A stretch of DNA of 64,000 nt, from positions 2,604,001-2,668,000 of the forward strand of contig NZ_CP103794.1 of assembly GCF_030388325.1 (NCBI RefSeq), given 5' to 3'. Below, piece after piece: positions 50,833 to 61,097 of this stretch. Position numbers and translations under genes: made by a program. The notes beneath the pieces were generated by a model. The model searched no databases. It was not told the DNA's origin and was given only the letters and a program-made list of their open reading frames with translations. Source of the DNA: Flavobacterium johnsoniae (GTDB taxonomy: Bacteria; Bacteroidota; Bacteroidia; Flavobacteriales; Flavobacteriaceae). Positions within the stretch are counted from its first letter, which is position 1. Each line of letters opens with the position of its first letter.

Positions 50833-52206
50833 ATGACAAACATTCAAAGTACATTACAGGTAGAAAGAAAAAGTGCCATTGTTCCGATGGTCATTCTAAC
50901 ATTATTGTTTTTTATTCTAGGATTTGTAACCTGGCTAAACGGGCCGCTAATTCCGTTTTTTGAATTGGCTTGCGAATTGACTTCTTCTCAAGCTTATTTT
51001 GTAACCTTCGCGTTTTACATTGCTTATTTTGTAATGGCAATTCCTTCTTCTTATATTATTGAAAAAGTAGGATATAAAAACGGAATATCTTTAGGATTAC
51101 TAATCATCGCCGCTGGTGCGTTTATGTTTTATCCAGCTGCATCTAGCCGAACTTTTCTTTTGTTTTTAATTGCATTATTTATAATGGGAACTGGTTTAGC
51201 AGTTCTGCAAACTGCTTCTAATCCGTATGTTGTGGTTATTGGACCGCGAGAAAGTGCTGCTGCAAGAATCAGTGTTTTAGGAATTGCAAATAAACTGGCT
51301 GGCTTTGTAGCGCCAATCGTGCTTACAGTTCTTGTTTTGTCTAATATGCAAGACTTTACCGCAGAAAAAATTGCTTTGATGGACGAAGCTTCAAAAAATA
51401 CGGCGTTAAATTCTCTTGCTTTGCAATTACAAACACCGTATCTTTATATGGGGTTGATTATTACTGTTTTAGCTTTAATGGTGAAATTTTCTCCTTTACC
51501 AGAAATTGATTTGGATGAAGAAGGAAATGTATCGAATCTGAGTGTTTTTAAACAAATTAAAAATGCTTTCAGATATCCGCAATTGGTTTTAGGAGTAATT
51601 ACTTTAATGTTGTATTTATCTGCAGAAGTTTTAGCTGGAGATTCGATCGGCGCTTTTGGAAAACAGTTGGGAGTTTATGGAGAAGATGGAAATTTCTATC
51701 TAAAACTAACTTCATTTACAATGTCGGCAATGGTTATCGGATATGTTCTTGGAATCGTTTTAATACCTAAATATGTTTCTCAGGTTAAGGCTTTAAAAGT
51801 ATCTGGAGTATTAGGAATAATTTTAGTTCTGGCAATTGTTCTAATTTCTCCAAAAATTATGGTTGCAGTTCCTGGAACTCCAAATATTCCTTTAGTAATA
51901 CTTTTAGTAGCGCTTTTAGGATTGGCAAATGCATTATGCTGGCCTGCAATCTGGCCAATGGCTTTGCAAGATTTAGGAGGTTATACAAAAATTGGAAGTG
52001 CTATTTTGATTATGGGAATTATTGGTGGAGCTGTTTTTCCACTTTTTTACGGAATGATCACAGAAAGCATAAATTCTTCTTTAGTTGCAAAAAATATGCA
52101 AAATGTATCAAAAAGCGGAAATCAGATTGCTTACCTAATGTTATTGCCTTCTTATATAATGATTCTTTTTTATGCTGTAAAAGGACATAAATACAGAAAA
52201 TGGTAA
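50833..52206 (+). CDS. MFS sugar permease of the FucP/NagP type
   Basis: This is a 457-residue protein with twelve membrane helices. It belongs to the sugar:proton symporter branch FHS: ILGFVTWLNGPLIPFFELAC, AYFVTFAFYIAYFVMAIPSS, GTGLAVLQTASNPYVVVIGP and LGLANALCWPAIWPMAL. Members carry fucose, glucose/galactose or N-acetylglucosamine across the inner membrane. Position between the kinase/nucleotidyltransferase pair and the NagB fusion suggests it imports the sugar released by the locus, probably an amino sugar. Confidence 0.9.
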   Translation: MTNIQSTLQVERKSAIVPMVILTLLFFILGFVTWLNGPLIPFFELACELTSSQAYFVTFAFYIAYFVMAIPSSYIIEKVGYKNGISLGLLIIAAGAFMFYPAASSRTFLLFLIALFIMGTGLAVLQTASNPYVVVIGPRESAAARISVLGIANKLAGFVAPIVLTVLVLSNMQDFTAEKIALMDEASKNTALNSLALQLQTPYLYMGLIITVLALMVKFSPLPEIDLDEEGNVSNLSVFKQIKNAFRYPQLVLGVITLMLYLSAEVLAGDSIGAFGKQLGVYGEDGNFYLKLTSFTMSAMVIGYVLGIVLIPKYVSQVKALKVSGVLGIILVLAIVLISPKIMVAVPGTPNIPLVILLVALLGLANALCWPAIWPMALQDLGGYTKIGSAILIMGIIGGAVFPLFYGMITESINSSLVAKNMQNVSKSGNQIAYLMLLPSYIMILFYAVKGHKYRKW

Positions 52207-52243
52207 TAATTTAAAAGAACAAAAAATAAAAAATTAATATATC

Positions 52244-54172
52244 ATGTTAAAAAGTAAAATCGACAAGGCAACAGGTTTCGAAAAACGATTCGAAAACATC
52301 AACACAGTTGTTTTTGAAAATTCAACGGATGCTTCTAAAGAAGTTGCGCAAGAAATTGCCGCTTTAATCAGAGAAAAGCAAAATATAGGAAAACCTTGTA
52401 TTTTAGGTTTGGCAACTGGTTCTTCTCCAAAAGGATTATATGCAGAATTAGTTCGTTTGCATAAAGAAGAAGGTTTGAGTTTTAAAAACGTAATCAGTTT
52501 TAATTTGGATGAATACTATCCAATGGAACCGAATTCAATCAACAGTTATGTTCGTTTCATGAAAGAACTTTTGTTTGATCATGTCGATATTTTACCTGAA
52601 AACGCTCACGTTCCAGACGGACTTTTAACAAAAGAAGAAATTGCAGATTATTGTCACGAATACGAAGCTAAAATTGAAGCTTTAGGCGGAATCGATTTAC
52701 AGGTTCTTGGAATTGGAGGTAACGGACATATTGGTTTTAACGAATCTGGTTCGCTTCAAAACTCTAAAACTCGTTTGGTTGCATTAGATCATATCACAAG
52801 AGTGGCAGCAAGTAAAGATTTCTACGGTTTAAATAATACACCAAGAACAGCAATTACGCTTGGGGTTAAAAAAATCATGGAAGCAAAAAGAGTAATCTTG
52901 TTAGCTTGGGGAGAAGGAAAAGCAAACATTGTAAAAAAATCTGTTGAAGACGAAGTTACAAATCGAGTTCCAGCTTCATTTTTGCAAGAGCACAATAATG
53001 CAGTTTTTATTTTAGATAAAGAGGCTTCTTCAAAATTAACGAGAATCAACAAGCCTTGGTTGGTTGAAAAAATCGTTTGGACTGATAAATTAACTCGTAA
53101 GGCAGTTTTAGGATTAGCTTTAGATCTTAAAAAGCCAATTTTAATGCTTACTGATGCAGATTATATCGAAAACGGTATGAGCGATTTGTTAGCAGATTCA
53201 GGTCCAGCTTACGATACGAATATTAAGATTTTCAATAAATTACAAAATACAATTACAGGTTGGCCAGGTGGGAAACCAAATGCAGATGATACAAATCGTC
53301 CTGAAAGAGCAGAGCCGGCTAAAAAACGTGTATTGATCTTCAGTCCACACCCAGATGATGATATTATTAGTATGGGAGGAACTTTCATGCGTTTGCAAGA
53401 GCAAGGTCATGAAGTGCACGTGGCTTATCAAACATCTGGAAATATTGCAGTTGCTGATGATGAAGCGCTTCGTTTCGCAAGATTCGTAATTGATTATAAC
53501 GAGAAATTCGGAATCAAAAGTGAGCAAGCAGATGATATTTACAAAAAAGCAGAAGCATTCTTGCAAAACAAAAAGAACAGCGAAATTGATATTCCGGAAG
53601 TTCGTTACATTAAAGGTTTAATTAGAAAAGGAGAGGCGAGAGCTACAAGTCATTTTGTTGGTCTTCCAGATTCTCAGATTCACTTTATGGAGTTGCCTTT
53701 CTATGAAACTGGAACAATCGAGAAAAAACCAATCGGACCAGAAGATGTTCAGTTAACAGTTGATTTAATTGAAAAAATTAAACCACACCAAATTTACGCA
53801 GCTGGAGATTTAGCAGATCCGCACGGAACTCACAAAGTTTGTTTGGATGCGATTTTTGAAGCTGTTAAGGTTTTAAAGCCAAAAGAATTTATGAACGACT
53901 GTTGGTTGTGGTTATATCGTGGAGCTTGGCAAGAATGGGGAATTGACGAAGTTGAAATGGCAGTTCCGATGAGTCCAGACCAAGTTTTGGCAAAACGTCA
54001 CGGAATCTTCAAACACCAATCTCAAAAAGACGGAGTTGTTTTTCAAGGAACAGACGCAAGAGAGTTCTGGCAGAGAGCAGAAGACAGAAACCGTGAAACA
54101 GCTGAGTTATACCACCAATTAGGTTTAGCAACTTATGCAGCAATGGAAGCTTTTGTAAGATGGCACTATTAA
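52244..54172 (+). CDS. nagB: glucosamine-6-phosphate deaminase fused to a PIG-L/LmbE deacetylase domain
   Basis: This is a 642-residue protein. Residues about 15-270 are NagB: LGLATGSSPKGLYAELV, FNLDEYYPMEPNSINSY and GGNGHIGFNESGS (His162, Glu167), for deaminating and isomerising GlcN-6-P to fructose-6-P. Residues about 360-560 are a PIG-L/LmbE-type zinc deacetylase: FSPHPDDDIISMGG (369-373 HPDDD) and GDLADPHGTHK (His527/His530). A fusion of this size is known in Bacteroidota. The PIG-L half could deacetylate the acetylated precursor, joining two steps of amino-sugar breakdown; that is inferred. Confidence 0.9.
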   Translation: MLKSKIDKATGFEKRFENINTVVFENSTDASKEVAQEIAALIREKQNIGKPCILGLATGSSPKGLYAELVRLHKEEGLSFKNVISFNLDEYYPMEPNSINSYVRFMKELLFDHVDILPENAHVPDGLLTKEEIADYCHEYEAKIEALGGIDLQVLGIGGNGHIGFNESGSLQNSKTRLVALDHITRVAASKDFYGLNNTPRTAITLGVKKIMEAKRVILLAWGEGKANIVKKSVEDEVTNRVPASFLQEHNNAVFILDKEASSKLTRINKPWLVEKIVWTDKLTRKAVLGLALDLKKPILMLTDADYIENGMSDLLADSGPAYDTNIKIFNKLQNTITGWPGGKPNADDTNRPERAEPAKKRVLIFSPHPDDDIISMGGTFMRLQEQGHEVHVAYQTSGNIAVADDEALRFARFVIDYNEKFGIKSEQADDIYKKAEAFLQNKKNSEIDIPEVRYIKGLIRKGEARATSHFVGLPDSQIHFMELPFYETGTIEKKPIGPEDVQLTVDLIEKIKPHQIYAAGDLADPHGTHKVCLDAIFEAVKVLKPKEFMNDCWLWLYRGAWQEWGIDEVEMAVPMSPDQVLAKRHGIFKHQSQKDGVVFQGTDAREFWQRAEDRNRETAELYHQLGLATYAAMEAFVRWHY

Positions 54173-54176
54173 AAAG

Positions 54177-54209
54177 TGATAAAGGTTCAGAGGGGTAAAG
54201 GGACAGAGG
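54177..54209. repeat. octamer-periodic tract behind nagB
   Basis: gataaagg, ttcagagg, ggtaaagg and gacagagg follow in an eight-base period directly after the nagB stop codon. Confidence 0.6.
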
Positions 54210-54248
54210 TTTCTAATCTGTGCTGAACTTTTTTTAAATAATATTTTT

Positions 54249-54300
54249 GAAGCAGGAAGAGAGGGCGGAAATAAGTTCTTTTTTCTTGCTTCTTTTTTTT
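54249..54300 (+). terminator. terminator-like hairpin, copy 1
   Basis: gaagcaggaa (54249-54258) pairs with ttcttgcttc (54283-54292), followed by eight T. The whole 60-base unit, including the preceding taatatttttgaagcagga, is repeated at 54381-54444. Confidence 0.6.
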
Positions 54301-54311
54301 GAAAGATGCTA

Positions 54312-54348
54312 TCCCGAGGCTTCGGGACTGAGATACTAAGATTCTAAG
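54312..54348. repeat. small hairpin plus octamer-periodic tract
   Basis: tcccga-ggct-tcggga (54312-54327) is followed by gggactga, gatactaa and gattctaag in an eight-base period. Confidence 0.5.
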
Positions 54349-54393
54349 TTTTTTAGTCTTTTGAAATCAGTAATTAGTCATAATAATATTTTT

Positions 54394-54444
54394 GAAGCAG
54401 GAGGAGAGAACGAAAAAGGTTCTTTTTTCTTGCTTCTTTTTTTT
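54394..54444 (+). terminator. terminator-like hairpin, copy 2
   Basis: gaagcaggag (54394-54403) pairs with ttcttgcttc (54427-54436), followed by T. It is a direct duplicate of 54249-54300 with small changes. An octamer tract (gatactga, gattctga, ggttctaa) follows at 54449-54480. Confidence 0.55.
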
Positions 54445-54642
54445 AAAGATACTGAGATTCTGAGGTTCTAAGTTTTCTAGTTTTTATGTTCGGTTTTGTT
54501 TTAACTGTAAACTGCGACTGTGACTGAAAACTATTTTTTAATCTGTGGCAAAAGAAAAAATAAATAGTAGTTTTGTGTGAAATGAAATAAGCAGAAAATC
54601 TACGAAGTCTTTCATCTTGCTTCTTTCTTCTACAAGAAAACT

Positions 54643-54873
54643 ATGGATCAAGACAAAAAACAACTCATCAAATTAGCGCACACCAAAATGCCTTTCGGAA
54701 AATACGAAGGAAAATATTTAATTGACTTGCCTGAATATTACGTCGTTTGGTATCATAATAAAGGATTTCCAAAAGGGGAGTTAGGACAACAGCTACAATT
54801 AATTTATGAATTGAAATTAAATGGTTTGGAGGAATTGATTCGAAATATTAAGAAACAATATCCGCAGCCTTAA
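54643..54873 (+). CDS. DUF3820 small protein
   Basis: This is a 76-residue protein. The central MPFGKYEGKYLIDLPEYYVV followed by WYHNKGFPKGELGQQL matches DUF3820, which resembles the C-terminal module of some exonucleases and occurs alone in many Bacteroidota. It is cytoplasmic, basic at the end, and has no catalytic residues that can be named. It has its own reading frame with typical codon use after the repeat-filled gap. Function is unknown. Confidence 0.82.
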   Translation: MDQDKKQLIKLAHTKMPFGKYEGKYLIDLPEYYVVWYHNKGFPKGELGQQLQLIYELKLNGLEELIRNIKKQYPQP

Positions 54874-55031
54874 AAACTAAATATACTTTCCTAAATAAAG
54901 TAGTTTAATCTTATTTTATTCTTTTTTTGACTTTTAAAGGCCTTTTATCTTCTAATACATATTTATCATTGTTTAAAGATAAAGTACTAAATTAGGTAAT
55001 TTCTAGATTGCCTTGAGTTTAAAAGGTTTTT

Positions 55032-55721
55032 ATGAGAAAAATTACATTGTTATTTTTTATTATTGTACAAGTGTGTGTTGCTCAGACTAATAATGTGAAT
55101 CAATTATTGATAGACGGAGAAAAGGCTTATTTAGAAAGTGATTTTTTACTAGCAAAAGAAATATATACGAAGATTACGATTGAAAATCCAAAAAACAAAG
55201 ACGGGTGGTTTAATCGCGCTGCTGTGGAATTAAAATTAGGTGATAATGAAACTGCATGTGAAGATTTTTACCAAGCTTATTTGTTGAACGATGGCGAAGC
55301 ACAAAAAATAATTCAAGAAAATTGTTCTAATTTTAGAAATGGTTTGATCATGTCTTTAAAAGATGTGGAAGAAAAGCCAAAATTTTTATATGGAAGAAAG
55401 GAATATTTATTTTTCGAAAATAATAGTTTGAACCCTAAATTTCTTAGTATTTTAAAAACAAGATTTAAATGGTCGCCAATTATGTCTAAATATAAAGGAA
55501 GAATTTATATTCAATTTCAAATTGACAGATTTAACAAGTTGGATGCGAGCATACTAAAAGTTAGCGGTAATCAAAAAGATGCAGAAATTGTTAAAAAAGA
55601 ACTATTGTCGATTTTTGATGATATTGTAGTGTATGTTTCGGCTAAAAATAATGGAGTAAATGTTGATTTATGGGATAAATGGTCACAAATATTCGATTTT
55701 ATAATGGTTTCTTCTAAGTAA
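55032..55721 (+). CDS. exported TPR protein, unknown
   Basis: This is a 229-residue protein with a signal peptide ending VCVAQ (18). Residues about 25-95 form two tetratricopeptide-like helix pairs (LLIDGEKAYLESDFLLAKEI, NRAAVELKLGDNETACEDFY). The C-terminal part (about 140-225) is beta-alpha, with GRIYIQFQIDRFNKLDASIL, which resembles the TonB C-terminal fold. A cell-envelope adaptor role is possible. It is followed by about 300 bases with no gene before pyrG. Confidence 0.7.
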   Translation: MRKITLLFFIIVQVCVAQTNNVNQLLIDGEKAYLESDFLLAKEIYTKITIENPKNKDGWFNRAAVELKLGDNETACEDFYQAYLLNDGEAQKIIQENCSNFRNGLIMSLKDVEEKPKFLYGRKEYLFFENNSLNPKFLSILKTRFKWSPIMSKYKGRIYIQFQIDRFNKLDASILKVSGNQKDAEIVKKELLSIFDDIVVYVSAKNNGVNVDLWDKWSQIFDFIMVSSK

Positions 55722-57639
<1,918 letters not shown>

Positions 57640-57718
57640 TTAATATTTTGAGAAACTTGTAACTTTTGAGATAAACTCATTACTAATAAGCTTCAATGAA
57701 TAACTTTTTTAAATAATA

Positions 57719-59632
57719 ATGGAAGAAAAAAAATTAGACTTTAATTCAATCATTGGTTTTGTATTGATATTTGGAATTTTGATTTGGATTATGTACCAAA
57801 ATCAGCCTTCTGAAAAAGAAATTGCTGCTGAAAAAGCCAAGAAAGAATTAGTTGCTAAACAAGAAGCACAAGCAAAAGCTGATAAAGCTAAAACGGCATC
57901 ATTACCAGCTGCGGCTGTAACTCCTGGAGATACACTTCAATTGGCAAAATTGCAAAAAACTTTAGGAGGATTTGCTTATTCTGCAACACTTCCTTCTGCA
58001 AAAGAAGCTTTTACAACTATTGAAAACGAAAAGATTAAACTTAAAATCGCTAATAAAGGTGGTTATATTGTTGAAGCTACTTTAAAAGAATTCGAAAGAT
58101 TTAAAAAAGGTTCAGGTCAATTAGTTGAGTTAATCAAAAACAACAATTCAAGTTTAAATCTACAACTTCTTACTACAGATAACAGAACTTTAAATTCTAA
58201 AGATTTGTATTTCGAACCAACATTAGAAAAAATCGGTGCAGACCAAGTTTTATCTATGCGTTTGAAAGCCGGAGCTAATGAATTTTTAGAATACAAATAT
58301 ATTTTAAAACCAAACGATTATTTAGTTGGTTTTGATATTCGTTCTCAAGGTTTGAACAGAGTTTTAAATTCTGCTAAACCAGTTGATTTGCAATGGGATT
58401 TAAAAACATACAGAAATGAGAAAAGTATTGCTTACGAAAATCGTTATGCTCAAATTGATTACAAGTACAACGAATCAAAATACAATAACGTAAGTTCGCA
58501 CGGACAAGGTAAAGAAGAAACTCCTGAAAAAGTAAGTTATGTAGCTTTCAAACAGCATTTCTTTACTACTATTTTATCTACAGAAAAACCTTTTGAAACT
58601 TCAAAATTACAATCTGATGATTTAGTTAAGGATGAAAAAATTGATACTGTTTTTACAAAACAGTTTAGAGCAAATTTACCGTTAGCATTTACAAATGGAG
58701 AGATCGATTACAAAATGAATTTGTATATGGGTCCTGCGGATTATAAGACTTTAAAAGCTTACGATAAAAACTTCGAAAAAATCATTCCATTAGGATGGGG
58801 AATTTTCGGATGGATTAACAAATGGATTTTTATTCCATTATTTGGATTCTTAAGTTCTACAATTGGATTGGCTTTAGGAATTGCAATTATCATTTTTACA
58901 ATTATCATCAAATTGGCTATGTCGCCAATTACATATAAGTCATTCTTGTCTCAGGCTAAAATGAAAGTTTTAAGACCTGATATTGCAGAGTTGGGAGAAA
59001 AATTCAAAAAAGACCCAATGAAGAAACAACAGGAAACTATGAAATTGTACAACAAAGCGGGCGTAAACCCAATGGCAGGATGTATTCCAGCATTGATTCA
59101 GTTGCCGTTTATGTATGCATCGTTCCAGTTTTTCCCTGCTGCTTTTGAATTAAGACAAAAAAGCTTCCTTTGGGCAGACGATTTATCATCTTTTGACTCA
59201 GTTGTAAAACTACCATTTACTATTCCGATGTATGGAGATCATATCAGCTTGTTTCCGATTTTGGCAGCAATTGCAATTTTCTTCTACATGAAAATGACAT
59301 CTGGAGATCAGCAAATGGCAGCTCCTCAACAAGAAGGTATGCCAGATATGGCAAAAATGATGAAAATCATGATTTATGTTTCGCCATTAATGATGTTAAT
59401 TTTCTTCAATAATTACGGTTCTGGTTTGAGTTTGTATAACTTTATTTCAAACTTAATTACAATCGGAATTATGTTTGTAATCAAAAATTACATTGTAGAT
59501 AGTGAAAAAATTCACGCTCAGATTCAAGAAAACAAATTAAAAGAGCCTAAAAAGCCAAGTAAATTCCAGCAGCGTCTTAACGAAGTAATGGAACAACAAG
59601 AAGCAGCAAAAGCTCAGAATAAGAAAAAATAA
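57719..59632 (+). CDS. yidC: membrane protein insertase YidC
   Basis: This is a 637-residue protein. It has an N-terminal membrane anchor (FNSIIGFVLIFGILIWIMYQ), a Lys/Ala-rich linker and a large periplasmic beta-supersandwich (about 85-350, with EYKYILKPNDYLVGFDIRSQ). The conserved insertase core follows (about 370-600: WGIFGWINKWIFIPLFGFLS, NPMAGCIPALIQLPFMYASF, SGLSLYNFISNLITIGIMFV). It inserts proteins into the inner membrane with or without SecYEG. It is usual to find it after pyrG in Flavobacteriaceae. Confidence 0.96.
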   Translation: MEEKKLDFNSIIGFVLIFGILIWIMYQNQPSEKEIAAEKAKKELVAKQEAQAKADKAKTASLPAAAVTPGDTLQLAKLQKTLGGFAYSATLPSAKEAFTTIENEKIKLKIANKGGYIVEATLKEFERFKKGSGQLVELIKNNNSSLNLQLLTTDNRTLNSKDLYFEPTLEKIGADQVLSMRLKAGANEFLEYKYILKPNDYLVGFDIRSQGLNRVLNSAKPVDLQWDLKTYRNEKSIAYENRYAQIDYKYNESKYNNVSSHGQGKEETPEKVSYVAFKQHFFTTILSTEKPFETSKLQSDDLVKDEKIDTVFTKQFRANLPLAFTNGEIDYKMNLYMGPADYKTLKAYDKNFEKIIPLGWGIFGWINKWIFIPLFGFLSSTIGLALGIAIIIFTIIIKLAMSPITYKSFLSQAKMKVLRPDIAELGEKFKKDPMKKQQETMKLYNKAGVNPMAGCIPALIQLPFMYASFQFFPAAFELRQKSFLWADDLSSFDSVVKLPFTIPMYGDHISLFPILAAIAIFFYMKMTSGDQQMAAPQQEGMPDMAKMMKIMIYVSPLMMLIFFNNYGSGLSLYNFISNLITIGIMFVIKNYIVDSEKIHAQIQENKLKEPKKPSKFQQRLNEVMEQQEAAKAQNKKK

Positions 59633-59640
59633 TTCTCAAT

Positions 59641-59671
59641 AAAAAAATCTCGATTTAATCGGGATTTTTTT
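59641..59671 (+). terminator. terminator of yidC
   Basis: aaaaatctcg pairs with cgggattttt (59643-59669, with one G-U pair and a short loop), followed by T. Confidence 0.65.
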
Positions 59672-59727
59672 ATACCAATATAATTTATAATTTAGATTTT
59701 CGTTAAGCTTAAAATAAAACTATATCT

Positions 59728-60453
59728 ATGATCTCAAAAAAAATCATACTTGCATTTTTGTTTCTTTCTTCATTCTTTTTGAATGCGCAAACAGATGTAA
59801 ATAAAGTTGATGCGGCAGGAAAAAAAGATGGACTTTGGAAAGGAACTTACGCCGAATCTAAACGACCTCGTTACGAAGGAACTTTTGATCACGGAAAAGA
59901 AACCGGTATTTTTAAGTTTTTTGATGATACTAAAAAAGGAGATGTAATTGCGACAAGAGATTTTAGTACTAATGATGGCAGTTCTTATACTATTTTCTAC
60001 GATCAGAATAAAAATAAGGTAAGTGAGGGGAAAGAGGTTGGGAAATCTCGTGAAGGAGAATGGAAATACTATCATAAAGCTTCTAAAGTTTTAATGACGG
60101 TTGAAAATTATAAGAATGGGAAATTAGAAGGCGCAAGAACTATTTATTATCCAAATGCTCAAATTGCAGAAGAGATGATGTATAAAAATGGTTTAAAAGA
60201 AGGAACTTATAAAAAAATAGGTCAAGACGGAACGCTTTTGGAAGAATCTAACTTTAAAAATAATGAATATAACGGTGATGCTGTTTTTTACGATTCAGAT
60301 AAATCTGTTGCTTCTAAAGGAAAATTTGTAAATGGTAAAAAAGCTGGAATTTGGCAGTTTTATCAAAAAGGAAAATTAGTGAAAGAAGTAAATATGAGCG
60401 ATCCTAAAAATACAAATAAAGCTTCTGAGAAAGGTTCTGCACCGAAAAAATAA
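59728..60453 (+). CDS. exported MORN/YwqK-type repeat protein
   Basis: This is a 241-residue protein with a signal peptide ending LNAQ (21). The rest is about eight beta-hairpin MORN-like repeats of 20-25 residues with phrases such as KKDGLWKGTYAESKRPRYEG, SREGEWKYYHKASKVLMTVE, NGLKEGTYKKIGQDGTLLEE and NGKKAGIWQFYQKGKLVKEV. Databases often call this fold the YwqK antitoxin family, but there is no toxin partner here. It probably has a structural or binding role in the envelope. It is probably a single gene. Confidence 0.8.
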   Translation: MISKKIILAFLFLSSFFLNAQTDVNKVDAAGKKDGLWKGTYAESKRPRYEGTFDHGKETGIFKFFDDTKKGDVIATRDFSTNDGSSYTIFYDQNKNKVSEGKEVGKSREGEWKYYHKASKVLMTVENYKNGKLEGARTIYYPNAQIAEEMMYKNGLKEGTYKKIGQDGTLLEESNFKNNEYNGDAVFYDSDKSVASKGKFVNGKKAGIWQFYQKGKLVKEVNMSDPKNTNKASEKGSAPKK

Positions 60454-60539
60454 TAGTACAATAGCTTTTTCCCTTAAATAAAAATAAAATGGACAAAGAA
60501 TAAATTGTTTACATTTGAGTAACCAATTTATTTTGATTT

Positions 60540-61097
60540 ATGGATTTAAACGAACTTTTAGGACGATTTCTGCTTCTGTTTTTTTCGATTTTGGTTCTGT
60601 ATTTTTTCTCCAACCGAAAAGATAATGCCACCATAAATCCATTAATGGTTACTGTGGGACTCTGCACATTTTCGCTTTGTTATCTTTTTACAAAAATTGA
60701 AATTGGTGTTGGAATTGGATTTGGTTTATTTGCCATTTTTTCCATTCTTAGATTTAGAACACAATCTTTTACTGTAAACGCTATTATTTTTCTTTTTGCG
60801 ACGATTACATTATCGATTTTAGATATTATGTATCCGTTTGAAAAGATTGAACTATTGTTGTTTTTTCAAATTATTATTATCGGATTTTATATTGTCGCTT
60901 CAATTATTGTTAATAAAAAAGCTTCAAAATATCTGAATTCTGTAGATGTGAAAATTCCGCTTGACGATAACTTTTCTTTAAATCAGGAATTCATTAGAAA
61001 ATCAATTCAAGAGAAAATTAAAATTGAAGAATTTGATTTTAGAATTGTCTTAATCAATACGACGGCAAACGAAATAGATTTATTGGTTTTCTATTAA
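60540..61097 (+). CDS. DUF4956 membrane protein
   Basis: This is a 185-residue protein with four to five hydrophobic helices in the first 120 residues, including the family signature GVGIGFGLFAIFSILRFRTQ (60-79), then a soluble C-terminal beta-alpha part (KIPLDDNFSLNQEFIRKSIQ). DUF4956 proteins often lie near polyphosphate-polymerase (VTC) or CotH-type genes; none is visible here. The stop codon overlaps the stop codon of the convergent 61094-62971 gene within one TTAA. Function is unknown. Confidence 0.82.
   Translation: MDLNELLGRFLLLFFSILVLYFFSNRKDNATINPLMVTVGLCTFSLCYLFTKIEIGVGIGFGLFAIFSILRFRTQSFTVNAIIFLFATITLSILDIMYPFEKIELLLFFQIIIIGFYIVASIIVNKKASKYLNSVDVKIPLDDNFSLNQEFIRKSIQEKIKIEEFDFRIVLINTTANEIDLLVFY

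Larger units (their letters stand above)
54173..54642. other. repeat-filled spacer between nagB and the DUF3820 gene
   Basis: These 470 bases have no gene. They hold three octamer-periodic tracts, two copies of a terminator-like unit and fragments of other repeat families (actgtgactgaaaact near 54515, taatctgtggcaaaa near 54539). Confidence 0.6.

Noticed and set aside
59728..60453. antitoxin of a toxin-antitoxin pair (YwqK label)
   Set aside because: The protein has a cleavable signal peptide and MORN-type repeats, and there is no toxin-like neighbour. The label reflects only the fold family.
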